Shown here: positions 31,001 to 42,732 of the stretch, piece after piece
Layout of the letters: each line of letters opens with the position of its first letter
Position numbering within the stretch: the first letter of the stretch is position 1
From: Triparma columacea
Taxonomy: Eukaryota > Sar > Bolidophyceae > Parmales > Triparmaceae
Assembly: GCA_030267965.1 (NCBI GenBank)
Contig: BRYA01001167.1
Span: 1-60,976 of the forward strand
DNA: 60,976 nucleotides
Reading direction: 5' to 3'
Made by a program: the position numbers and the translations under genes
Notes under the pieces: model-generated
Database searches by the model: none
What the model was told of the DNA's origin: nothing
Seen by the model: only the letters and a program-made list of their open reading frames with translations

Positions 31001-34000
31001 CAGAGTATGACTGTCGCAAACTCGGGCTCTGCCGAGATCGAGCTCTTCGACGCTTACGAAGCCAAGTGGGTTCTCAAGGTTGAGTATTGCGAGGGCTTGA
31101 TGTATTGCGTGGATACTGGGATCCCTGACATTATTACCGAAGTTTCGAACCCCTTCATCATGCAGTACGAGTACGATGCGTGCACTACCTCCCAGAACGA
31201 CGGCTTTGCCAACGGGAAGTTCACGGACGCTTACATTCAGGCGCAGATGGAGTGCTTCATGGATCAGTGCAGGGAAATTGAAACAGCTCACGAATTCTAC
31301 GGTGACTGCGCCTTACTCCTCCCCGATAACCCTAATACAGCTTCTATCAATACGTGCTTGTGCTACCATGAAAAGATGAAATCGATCGGCACACAAACCC
31401 CTCAAAGAGCGCAAGGTAAAGCGCTATTCGACACATTCCTTAAGGACTGTGACCATGAATCATCGGGATCCCCTTACTACATGCCTGGCAATGACTGGTG
31501 TCAAGAGGACGGAGGTGGGGATGGCAGTAGTCCAGGTGACGGAAGTGACTACTATTATTCAAGCAGCACTGGTGCCGGCACAGCAGAGAAGCAGTCTCAG
31601 TATAAAAACCAACCCTGTGGGCCTCCTCCTGCAAACTGCAAGAACTTCACCGTTGTTGCTGAACTTTTCGACTGGGCGGTTGAGTCTCACTGGGAGATTG
31701 AGCTTCCCGCGAAGGGTAACAGCCCTGGATGCTTCAGGGCGATGGCCGGACCTTGGGAGATCGGTGGAGAGTATGAGAAGACCGTGTGCCTTACAGACGG
31801 TGATTGGAAGATCGTTGGGTACGATTCGTACGGGGACGGATGGAACGGTGGTGGTAAGCTATCGATTCTTGACGCTGCGGGTGCCTTCAAGGTTTCGCCC
31901 ACCAACGTCGAGGGTTCCTCCACTGCTAAGGAGTTTACTGTGTCCTCTGCAAAGTGCCAGCACTCGACGTGCGGAACTTGTGTGAGTGATGACGGGGGGG
32001 ATGCAAACTGTGTTTACTGCTCTGGGCTTGCTAAGCCTATATGCATGGACAAAGATGGTGACGCTTACACGACGAACCCGGACTCCTGCGGGGCTGAAAG
32101 CGGTCGGCTCTTTCTTGAGGGAGATGCCGACGCTGAAGCAGTTTGCAATGCGTTCACGTCTACAATCTCTCTCAAAGGACCTGTTGGTGAGGATGGAAAC
32201 GTCGCTTCACTTGGAAAACTCATCGGTGGTGAAAACACGACCATCATTGAATGGGATTCTGAGAACATTGGAGGTTCGGTTGCCGTGGAGCTCATCCTTT
32301 ACACCAACAGTTACGTATGCTCCGATTACGATGGTGAGGACTGCTCGAGTACCAAGGAATACGAGATCACCGCTGGGACGCCACAGAATAGGGGGAATGA
32401 CATCGACGCTTCGCAGCAGGAGCCTGCCGATCCTGGAGGCAAGTCGTACGTTTGGAATATTGATCCTATGTACCCATCGGGCGACGATTGGATGCTTAAG
32501 GCGAGAGTTAGGCTCGGCGCCACTGAGATCATTGAAGATACCCTTGGTCCCTTCACAATTGAGCAACCCTGCGTCGACATTGTTATCGTTACAGAGGCAA
32601 TTAAGTGGAGTCAGGAGATAGAGTTCAAGCTTTGGGATGGCATCAGTGCAGAGCCGATTCTCTATGCCCACAACGACCCTGATACAACTGTTGACCCGCT
32701 CATTCCACACGATGTCTTCGTTAACGATAAGACGACCTTGCACTACAATGGAGGATCCTACGATTGTGATGCCGATGAAGAGATGTGCATTGAGTCCCCT
32801 GTGCTTTGTTTGCTCCCTGGTCCTTACATCCTCGAGGCCATTGACACTTATGGCGACGGTTGGAACGGAGGGGGTAACATCAAGGTCAAAAAGGCTGCCA
32901 ACGATGTGACCTTTGCTGGACCTCTTTATCCTGAGGGACTCAGCACGTCGTTGGACGTATTCGTGACTCCTCCCGAAGACATTGACCAGGCAGACCTGTG
33001 CCCTTACTACGAGGGCTGTGGTGCTTGCCGTGAGGGATCTTGTGGGTGGTGCCTCGCAACCGGAAAGTGCACTGCTTCTGGAGGTTCGTGCGACGGGCTT
33101 TACATCTCTACGACTGCCTGTCCGACTAACATCCAGGTCCCTAACGTCGATGCTAAGTACCAAGTTGGTGATTCCATTTCTATCAAGTGGACAGGAACCG
33201 GATTCACCACCTACAGTTCTACCACTGTCAGTATGTTCAAGGGAAGTCCTGCAGATTGCGGAGAAGATTCTCTTGGCGACCTCGACGCCTTCCTCGACTG
33301 CCCATACATCGATTGGCAGTTCGACTTTAACACCAATGTTGAAATGGTGCAGGGAGGACCCGGATTTGAGACGGCCCTAACTTGGAGTAGGTTCGTTAAC
33401 GACAATGATTATTTTATCGTCGTCAGCTCGAACGTTGAGGATGGCGTCTTTGGGTACAGCGGTGCCATCGAAATTGAGGACCCAAATGCTGGTCTATGCT
33501 CAGGGTCGAAAGTTATCGACCTCACTCACAGCTCTTTGGTCGAAGCTGCCAACTTGCAATACGGGCAAATTACAGAGGGCTTCCTCACTGATGGCAGTGG
33601 AACTGCCCAATACGATGATGACATGGCTTGCGATTGGACCATCAACGCCCCGCCGGGTTACAATGTTTTCTTGTCTTTCTTGGATGTAGAGCTCGAGACG
33701 GGCTGCTACGATAGGATTACCATCAGGGACGGCGACAACTCTGCGAGCCCCGTCAGGGCCTACGTGTGCGCTCCAACCTCTGCGGATACTGACTACGTCG
33801 AAGCAGCTGGCCAGAAGAGTGTTGGACAGAGCATGCACGTTTCGTTCCAGACTGATGAGCTCGGAAGCAGCGGCGGCTTCGAGGCTGTCGTCACTGTTGT
33901 TGCTGCGCCTGTTGCTGGTGATGGCGAAGGTGATGGCGCTTTTAACCCTAACCCATGCACTGATTTGGATGGTTGTAATGGATGTGATGTAGACGGCGAT

Positions 34001-37000
34001 GGGAACCCAGTCGACGGTTCGAACGATTGCTATTGGGAAGCAGATACAGGCAACGGCGGTGAATGCCGTAACAAAAGTGGGCATGGCCACTGCGAGATCG
34101 CCGAGGGCGAAGATGATGAATCTGAAGGAGAAGTCATGGTGTTCCCATCTTGCGCTAATGGACCCCGTCAAGGGAACGGGATGCTTACCCGCACATTCGA
34201 CTTTTCCAACGCCGAGTCTGCCAAGGGTGCCCTTTTCAGTGGATATAACTTGCAGCTCGACGACAACAAAGATTGCACAGCAATGGCAGACGACGAGAGC
34301 AAATGCTTGTATGACGTTGACATGGACTGCACCTGGAACTTGGAGGCTCGTCTTGGCTACGTAATTGAACTCGAATTCCAGTACTTTCACCTTGAGCCCC
34401 AACGTACCTGTGACTATGATTATGTTGAGATCACCGATACAGACAACCCACTTGGCGATGGCAAACAGTCTGGCAACGTCAAGTACTGTGGTACGAACTT
34501 GCCCCCCGTTTTCACGAGTATTGGAAACAAGGTTCAGGTACAGTTCAAGAGTGACGACACTATCCCTTTCGGGGGTTTCGTTCTGAAGTACACAAGTTAT
34601 ATGGCACTGCCAAGCAGGAGAAGAACCGAGGCTTTGCCAGCTCCCGTGCCGGAGACCCTTGAGGAGATCAATGGAACTCTCATGCCTGCGGTTGGCGCTC
34701 CCGTTGATGTTGCTGACAACAAGCGCAAGCTTGCAGCGGCTGTCATCCCACAGTACTGCGAGGAAGAGACGACCATAAACCTCGACAGCACAGACAATAA
34801 GGGCTCCATTTCGGATGGTATCGCCAATGCGTACAAGCCTAAGACCAACTGCAGGTTTATCATTAATTCTGCTGATTCCGACATGGGCATCAAGTTGGAC
34901 TTTGAAAGTTTCCATGTTGAAGGAGGAGAGGGAGCTCTGGAAGGAGCTTCTCCGTGCGAGTACGATTTCGTTAAGATCTCGAATGAACACGGTGACGTCC
35001 TCGGCAAGATTTGCGGCAGGAAAAACAACGCTGACGGATACATCTACTCCACCTGCTCCGAGGGAGTCGACTGTACTATGAACAAATTCACCGGTCCCTC
35101 TACTTCTGTGTTTTACACCCGCACACAGAAGCTTATTGTCGAGTTCCAGACGGATGACTCCGTGGAACTTGCTGGCTTCCACGCCAACGCGAAGCTCTTG
35201 CCAATTAGTAAGATGGACGAAAAAGGTCTTGATGAGACTAGGAACTGGGTCTATAGTGGATGGAGTGAGTGCGTCCCGTTGAGGTTCGGTTTCAACGAAG
35301 GGCGGAGGACCAGGGATGTTTCCTGTGGCTTCGACTCCACTAGTACTGAGATGTGCCCCGAACACACTTCCTTCAAGGCTCTTAAAGACCCTAGTGAGGA
35401 AGACCGCCCCACTGAAAATTTCGATTGCTCTGTTGAGGGAAGTGGCCTAAGGTGGAGCGGAGAGTATTTTGTCGAGAACATCGGGTGCACTGATGTCGAC
35501 TTCTGCTGCTTCGATGGCCACTTCAAGGTCAAGCAGAAGAACTCTGACCAGAAGAACTCTATTCACATCACCAACTTGATAGCAGATGGACCCCAGAGAA
35601 AGTGTGAGCTTTATGAGGGGGATTCCGCCGATTATGGGACGGGTGAGAATATCTACTTCCCCCTGGATGGTGAAGGCGACAACGCCAAGAACGAAGGCAC
35701 TTTCATTGTTTACGGCATCGAGTACACTGTTTTGAAGAGTGGCAGTTTCATGGAGTTCAAGGGTAACGACCAAGGCATTAGCTTAGGAAATTGCGAAGGT
35801 GGTGATTGCGTGCCCAAGGAAATGGATTTGACGAAGCTCTTGACCATCGTTGGGTTGGAAGCCGTCGTCGTCGTGGGTCTGCTCTTGCTTTGGTTCATCT
35901 ACAGGAGCGTCAACACCGACAAGGCCAAGAACCAGGCCCTGTCTACGGCTAAGAAGGCCGAGGCAAGCAAAGCAGAGATGAATGACATGGTAGCAAAAAA
36001 GATGGAGAGGGCCATGCAATTGGCCGCCACGAAAAAGAAAAAGAGTGGCAAAAAGTTGAGCACCACCAGGAAGGCTTCCTCCGACGACATGTCTCTGCTT
36101 GAGGGTGAAGACTTTGGATCATTCGAGGGAGTTGACTTGTGTGGAATGCAGAAGCTCCAGAAGATCGACAAGAGGAACCCACAGGACAGGAAGATTATTC
36201 AAGCTTTCAACAAGGCCGACACTGATGGTAGCGGGTTTATCGATGCTGATGAGCTCCTTGGGGCCATGATCGAGACCACTGGAAAGCCCTGGACGATGAC
36301 GCAAATCGACGAAATCATGAAAGAATTCGACGATGATGGAAACGGCGAGCTCGGTGTTGAGGAGTTCAAGCTCCTCGTCAACAGCACTGCCGGAGGCAGT
36401 CTCAACTTCAACAGGAACAAGTACTCGCTGGATGACTACAACGCTCCATACCAACCCCCTAGTTTCGAGGAGGCTGAGGAGTTTGCAAGGTCGGAGCTGC
36501 CAAAGGTGCCCGAAGGGCATGGAGAGGAGCTTTGGGCCAAGGAGTTCTGCTTGACGAGGATATTGTTCGGCGACAAGAAGAAGGAGTTGATGCCTATTTG
36601 GATCACCGATATCGACGACTGCGATTTTGGTGTGGGAATTTCGCTTTACTTCAAGAACCTTCTATTCCTCTGCTACATGCTTTTCGGTGCGTTCCTTCTG
36701 GCCCTTCCCATCATGATCAGCAATTCCATGCAGCAGAGTAGCGCTCTGGCTGTTCAGCTCCAGGGGAGTTATGTCAGCAGTGAGAGTCTCCACATCGGTG
36801 CTGGAGTCACTGACTTGGTGATTTGCTTGCTGTTGGCGCTCGTTTTGATTCTTGCTGACGAGAAGGAGAAAAAACTCATTGCCAAGATTGACGCCGGAGT
36901 CCAGACCCCTGCTGATTACACTCTCATGATGAAGAATGCTCCCCCCCTCCCCGAGGTCTCCCTTGGGCAGTGGAGGAAGTACTTCGAGGACATCACGAAG

Positions 37001-38854
37001 GGAATGGTGAGGGAAAAGGATGAGTATGTACCTGAAGACCGTGACTTGGTTGAGGATGGCAGTGTGGAGGATGGAAAGGTCGTCAGTATCTCTTATTGCG
37101 TGAAAGGAGCGAGGGAGATATACAACTTGGTCAAGCAGAGGAGGGCTTTGGAGGACAAACTGTACTTCAAGGTCAGGGCTTTGAAGAGGAAGGACCCTGA
37201 GTACAAGCTTCCTGTCGCTAGCCACCTTGACCCCCCCACCGCAATGCAGAAGGTGTTCTGTGCGGGAGGTATTGAGCCGGCATTCTTGCTCAGCGAGATC
37301 GACTCGCTGGACAAGAAGATCAACTCCTTCCAAATGAGTGAGAAACCCAAGATGGGAAGCAGAATGTTTGTCACTTTCGACACCGAGCTTGCCCTGGACA
37401 CGGCTTGCGTGGAGAGTTTCAAGAATAAAGGTCCCACTGGCAAGTGCCCCAAGGTAAAGCAAGCTTGTGAGGCCTCTGACTTGATCTATTCAAACCTGGC
37501 CACCGGCATCTGGAACAGGAGGGTAAGGGAATTTTTGGGTTACCTCATCTGTTTCGGTCTCATACTCGGTTCCCTGGCGATCCTCATCTACTTGAACGAA
37601 CTGAGGATCAACCCTACCTACGCGGGTTACGCCGTCGCCTTCGCGAACGGTTTCTTGAAGGTTTTCTGCGAGTTCTGGGTCAAGAATGTTGAGAGGCCTT
37701 TGACCTACTCTGACCAGCAGTTCAGTTTGATGACGAAGCTCACTGCTGCCCGCGTCTTTAACACCGCGATCTTGCTGTTGTTCACGTGTGACAAGAGCAA
37801 GGTCAATGATCAGTACTTGTACTTGAACACGGAGTTTGTCGCCAAGGTTCAGAGTACTATTCAGGCTGATATTACCTTGAGTCTTGCTAGGGTGGTGGAC
37901 GGTCCTCGCATTGCCAAGAGGATTTTGGCCAGGTTCGCCAAGCCCGCTACCCAGTCGCAGCTCAACAAATTTTACGAACCGACGAAGTGGAACCTTGCTG
38001 AGAGGTACTCTGACTCGATCAAGACTCTGTTCACCTGTCTATTTTATGTCTCGGTCCTTCCCACCGGTCTTGGGTACGCAACCATTGCCTTCGCGATTGC
38101 TTACTGCTCCGACAAGTACTGCATCATGAGAACGTGGAAGAGGCCTCCGGAGTTCGACTACAAGATGAGCGTCATCGCTAGGTACATTTTGGAGTGGACT
38201 CTATGCGCCCACCTTTTCATCACATGGTACCTATACAGGAAGTGGCCGTTCGTTGAGATAGAGACCGAGGTCGAGCAGGTCTACACTCCTGACCAGGCCG
38301 TCCTCGTCTTTATCTATGGGTTCGCCACTCTTGGAAGTGCCGCGTTCTTCGGGGCAAAGCAGTTCGGCAATGTAATGACTGCGCTCATCACCGACGCTGT
38401 CGGAGAGCAGAGGTGCGAAAGGAGCTGCATTGTCAGGTGGTGCGCGTGCCTCAGGCCCCCGGAGCAAAAGTACCACATTGAGAGGTACAGTCAGCTCGCC
38501 GGCTACGGCTTGTCGAGCTACAACCCTCACCCAGAGGACGAGACTGCCGCTGACTTTGAGTCCTTCCACGTGATTAATAACATCGGGGAAAGAGCCGAGA
38601 GCGGCATCAGGGAGAAGGTCTTGGCGCCTAGGATCGTTGCTTTCATGCCCAAGAGCGAGCCCAGCGAGTTCAGCACTGTGAACAAAAAGGTTGACATTGT
38701 AGAGGACAAGAAGTTCACTGTTGTGAATGAGGCTGCGGGGAAATATAAGGTTGATGGTGGTGCCGCAGTCGCTAGCGGGGCCGCAGGCGGAGAGGTGGAG
38801 TTGCTCGCCTTGGCCAAGCCTGACCAAGGGAAGAGTGCCGAAGCAAATCTTTAA
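28068..38854 (+). CDS. Giant extracellular-domain/EF-hand/OSCA-TMEM63-like channel fusion, about 3,489 aa
   Basis: Exons are 28068-28665, 28787-29106, 29205-29972 and 30071-38854; phases 1, 0, 0; total 3,490 codons. Residues 1-25 are a signal peptide. Residues 45-190 are acidic NEDNSGIDSG repeats. Then come four GDGWNG modules (near residues 284, 676, 1148, 1489) alternating with Cys-rich PSI-like units (GCSWCDSTQEC, GSCGWCLATGKC) and Kre9/Knh1-like strands (GSTVKIVWDSTA). Three CUB-like domains follow (about 1710-1840, 1930-2070, 2120-2280). A TM helix is at about 2485-2508. Two canonical EF-hand loops (DTDGSGFIDADE, DDDGNGELGVEE) lie near 2611 and 2650. The C-terminal 740 residues have some seven or more TM helices and a cytosolic loop with MFVTFDTELALD, which resembles OSCA/TMEM63 (CSC1) channels. 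It is probably a Ca2+-regulated, surface-tethered cation channel. The channel assignment is by topology and faint motifs only. Confidence 0.85.
28325..28605. repeat. 30-bp in-frame tandem repeat encoding NEDNSGIDSG
   Basis: About eight to nine 30-base units (core GGAAACGAAGACAACTCTGG plus AATCGACTCT) lie within exon 1 of the giant channel gene. They are preceded by shorter NEDGDFG-type units from 28261. One unit has a 6-base insertion (NWNEDN). The repeat gives an acidic, Ser/Asn-rich, probably disordered or Ca2+-binding stretch just outside the membrane-distal N-terminus. Confidence 0.92.
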
Positions 38855-40093
38855 CAAGAGCGATGCCGAGTTAAAGTTGAGCAAATATTGAGCGAATTCC
38901 GGGGGGGGGGGGGGGTAAAGAAAAGAAAGATCATGAGAGATGAAAGATCATGAGAGATGAAAGATCATGAGAAAAGTAAAAGAATATACGCGGAGAAGTG
39001 GAGGGGAAAGGCGGAGTGGAAGACTGGGGGATCTATTGAAGTCTGGATGTTCCTTGTCGTCGGTCTGTGCAGGCAGAAAGTACAACGGTCCCTACTGAAT
39101 AAACAAAAATACATTCCACGCACAAATATTCCACGCCCTTTGAATTTTTAGGATTGGTGATTGGGCCATGTACCCAATTTGCACCTAAGCGCGGCTTTAA
39201 CGTAGATCCGGATAGAGGACAGATTATTTGAACTGAATTCATATACCTATTTTAAACTTACCGAAGTCTCACTCGACTCCTTGGCAATCAAAGAAATCGG
39301 ACCAAAATAATGGGGAAAAGATATGGTTAAGATCAGCACATCAGCCCGTCCCATTTGCTGGAATGAACTTGCTGATATCACGACCGTAACGAGTGAGAGT
39401 TGCTGACTGTGTTTGTACCACGTCTGCGCCCCCCAGAGAGATGCTTACTCCCTGAATACCAGCATTACGGTTCGAACTGCAAATCGTTATTTCTGACAAA
39501 AATCTGACTCAAAATCGAAAATCGGCAAAATTAAATTGTCTATTTTACACCTACGAAATATATATAAATATTAAGGATCAAATTTATAAACTAATTCAGT
39601 ATATGTGATAATATTAAACTATTTTGAAATCTCAAGAATATAATTTTATTAATGTCTCAAATGTAACTTGAATATAATATTATCATAAATGTATCTTATT
39701 TCGAATGTTTGGTATGTTTATATCACCTAAATAAATATTTGAAATTTCTCAGGTGTAAAATATTTTTCTATATAATTTGTTGTACATGTTAAAATCACTT
39801 GAGCAGTTATGATACAAATTGAAAGATTTTTAGGAAACAGTAAAGAATTTAGAAGACTTTTGAAACATGCTGCGAGCAAAGTTGATTGATAAAGAGAGAA
39901 ATCACAGAGCAGAATTAAGCGTAATCATGGGTTTATAGTAGAAAGAACACATTTAAGTTACAACCCTAACAGAAATGATATATAAAGTCTATCATACACC
40001 AATTTCCTTTTTTCACTTTTTCCCTCTTTCTCCGAAACAGAACGCATGTATAGACGCTCAGGCAAAGAATAAAATCAACCAATTCTTTTTTAT
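38855..40093. other. Gene-free spacer with poly-G, 17-bp repeats and an AT-rich island
   Basis: No gene is seen. The left part has a 15-G run (38901-38915) and three copies of a 17-base unit AGATCATGAGAGATGAA (about 38927-38974). From about 39480 to 40080 the base composition becomes strikingly AT-rich compared with every other part of the window. It includes a perfect 12-base inverted repeat (TATTTTACACCT at 39541-39552 and its complement at 39751-39762). Function unknown: it could be a decayed mobile element, an origin or centromere-like island, or an inserted organellar fragment. No coding similarity is visible. Confidence 0.6.
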
Positions 40094-42267
40094 TCAGACA
40101 AGATTGGCGTAAACTCCAAGATATTTCAGGCTTGCAGTGGACACGATGATTGCGAGGAAAACCTCGAAGCCAAATGAATACACCCCCCAGGGCACTAAAT
40201 CAAACTCTATAAAGTGTACAATTGCCCTGTAAAGATCTGTGACGACGTCCTGGAAACGCTCTCCTCGGGGGCCCCTCCCGCCACCTCCCTTTCCCTCCTC
40301 GTTGGCGGTAAGCAGCCTCAGAGCCTTGGCGTTCCCCTGTCCCTTTATTAATCTAATAATGTCATCTTGTCCCTCGTATGCCAGTCTCTGTGAGGTTTTG
40401 CGCGTAAGTGAATAGTCTCGCCTCTCTAATATCTTAACCCCAACCCTTAAATTCTCACCTCGTGGTTTGGGTCGAGGGGACCAAATGTGTGCGCTATTGG
40501 ATATTTCACGTACCCGAGGTTGATAACTAGCTGAGCGTTTCTTGCATCTTTAAACGTGGGAGTGTTCAATGTAACTCCTCCGTCCATCGCGACTTTCCCT
40601 TTCCACTTCCCAAAGAACGGGTGACCAGTGAAGAGGGGAATACTCGCACCTGCAACTAGCGCCTCGATGAGTTCCTCCTTGCTCTCAAACTTATTAACAA
40701 GAACATTCCTCGGCCATAGCCCATCGAAGACTGTGATCGAGATGCTAAGTTTCTCCGTCAATTCGACGTGTACCTCATCCCCCGGCAACGTGTGCTTCAT
40801 CATTTCTCTGACGACCTGCCCCCCCTTCCAAAACTCGCTTCGCTGCCACACACCTTGCCAAGCGTAAGGAACCCTGAAGAAGTCCTCATAGTCAACGCCC
40901 GTGGCAAATGAAGCAGCTGTGCAGGCTCCGATGCTTGTTCCTGCCCACCTTTCGATGCGCAGCACACCCTGCTTTTCCAGTAGCGTTAAAACTGAGAGAA
41001 CGCCTCCAGCATATTGCCCACGAAACCCCCCCCCGCTGATAACAACATCAAAAACCGGAGAAGAGACATTCAAATTTTTCTCTATCGTCCGAGTCAAATT
41101 CCTGAACTCCCCGTTGAGCTCTTCAACGAGGCTTTTCGCGCGTCTGGCAGCTACGGTACTCTTCTCCCTGTATTCATCTCCAAAGAGAACATCCGAATAT
41201 CTGTTAATATCGGGCGCATCCACGACAAAGTTGGAAGCCCCCCCACCCATCACTATGAAGAAGCCCCCGACCAAGACGACGAGCACAAGCAGCACCCTAG
41301 AAGCTTGCAAAAACTTGGACGCCTTGGGTTTTCTCCTCCCTCGCTCCTCCCCAAGTTTCTTGAGATCGTTAAACGACGTGGATGTCTTGTACTTCAGCGT
41401 CGTTTCGAAAAAGTTCATCCCCTTGGCTGGCGTGACAGAGCACGCATAGATGCGGTTGTTCAGCAGCCACGCCAGGTTCAAGACGTTCATGAACACATTC
41501 ACGACAATCACGAACCAAACTTGTGCGTTGCTATGGGCGTTTCCCATCCACAAGAGGCGGGCCATGTCAATCATGAAACGGACGCTGAGTGGGAGGCCGA
41601 TTGCAATACGAACGACAAAGAAAATGGCTGGATGAAGCAGGCGGAGCGTCCGATTCGCCCCGCTACTAGGAGCTCCCAAAATTTTTCCGACCGAGTGCGC
41701 ATCAAGAACCAAAGTAGAAGCATGCCAGAGCAAGAAAACGTTCCCCGTGTGATGAAGGAAAGGACGGAGGGTGATGAGATATACAATGAAACAGAGGAAG
41801 TGGTGGCAAAGCGGGAGGATGGACCTTCCCCCAAATAAAAGTGTGCAAAGTGTGGCCCAGGCGAAATATCCCGAAGCTTGGTGAAGGTGAGGGGTAGAAT
41901 TGGTTAGAATTGTTATATACATACCCCCTCCCACCTTCAACCTACCGATACTAAAGTGGAACTGAGAGTGAACCGAGAAGCCATAAACAGGGTCTTGCAA
42001 GAGCGAATTGGCAGGATTGCTCAGTTCTCTTATGGCCCCCACAACACCAATGAAGTCAAACAAGACGGAAATTAGCTTGATCGATAGCTTGTTAAGAGTA
42101 GAAATGGCGAATCTCTTGTCAGATATGAGGGTTATCGACAATGGGAAGACGAACAGGGAGAAGAAGAACTGCAGAGAACAGCAAAGCAGGAAAACAAAGC
42201 ACAACATCCGATACCCCTCCTCCGTGGATGAGAGTCTGACCTCCCAAGGCAGGGTATCCCCCCACAT
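40094..42267 (-). CDS. TLC-domain/patatin-like phospholipase fusion, about 684 aa
   Basis: Exons are 42267-41925, 41876-40459 and 40387-40094; phases 1 and 0. The intron 41924-41877 is only 48 nt and open in frame, so it may be retained. The N-terminal half has several TM helices with a TLC (TRAM-LAG1-CLN8) look, including HH in LPLCHHFLCF and HASTLVLDAHSVGKILGA. A further TM segment (LLVLVVLVGGFFIVMG) leads into a patatin domain. The patatin domain has a Gly-rich oxyanion loop (ISGGGFRGQYAGGVL), a GTSIG nucleophile motif and a catalytic DGG (AMDGGVTLNTP). It is expected to hydrolyse acyl esters of membrane lipids at the ER or a similar membrane. The last exon adds 97 residues with a hydrophobic tail. 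A start at 42360 is also open, but those 31 residues lie antisense to an SDR remnant, so I prefer 42267 (MWGDTLPWE). Confidence 0.82.
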
Positions 42268-42302
42268 TGGGTGTTTTAGTGGTGCGACGTTGCCTGAAGC
42301 GG

Positions 42303-42480
42303 GCACCTGATGTGCTGGTTGTCCTAGGATGTCGATCTCGAAGCAAAGGAATTGCTGCAATTGAGGGCTTGGTGAGGGAGAATCCGGAATGGGAGGCCCG
42401 AATGCTCCTCGTTCAGATGGACACTTCTTCTGACTACTCTACGAAGAAGGCCGCCGAGGAATTCGCCAAGGCTGATATTC
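42303..42480 (+). pseudogene. Short-chain dehydrogenase/reductase (SDR) fragment
   Basis: A frame encoding VVLGCRSRSKGIAAIEGLV, then LLVQMDTSSDYS and AAEEFAKAD matches the second beta-alpha unit of classical SDRs (cofactor-discriminating CRS, then the D of the adenine pocket). The upstream TGxxxGIG loop is absent. After AKAD the sequence turns into unrelated AT-rich codons, without NNAG or the YxxxK active site. No splice sites were found that would restore them. It is a remnant of a gene that once lay here, now partly under the divergent start region of the patatin gene. Confidence 0.6.
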
Positions 42481-42732
42481 TTTTTATTTGGCATATTAAG
42501 ATATTAAGGAATTCCTATTTTATTCCGGATTTATTCGATTCCCTATTATCCCAGCAAAAATGTCAGTCAACCTTATCTCCGTCCCTACCCCGCCGACACC
42601 CCTCATCCGACCACACTATCTTCGCCTCATATGATATTTGATTCGTGTAACTTCCCCCAAAGCCCTTCAATTTGAATTCCATCGAAAACCCCCCTTACCT
42701 TTTCCTAACCTCCCTCCCCCCCCTCCAGCCTA

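Noticed and set aside
32207..35365. Long antisense frames (318 and 621 codons) opposite the giant channel gene
   Set aside because: They are opposite strongly supported CUB/GDGWNG coding sequence. Their composition is that of a codon-biased complement.
39440..39500. GGTTCGAACTGC resembling a tRNA T-arm
   Set aside because: The flanking bases cannot form a five-pair T stem on either strand, and no acceptor, D or anticodon arm is present.
42268..42360. N-terminal extension of the patatin gene from the ATG at 42360
   Set aside because: The extra residues are antisense to the SDR remnant and are not TLC-like, so the ATG at 42267 is preferred. Not excluded.
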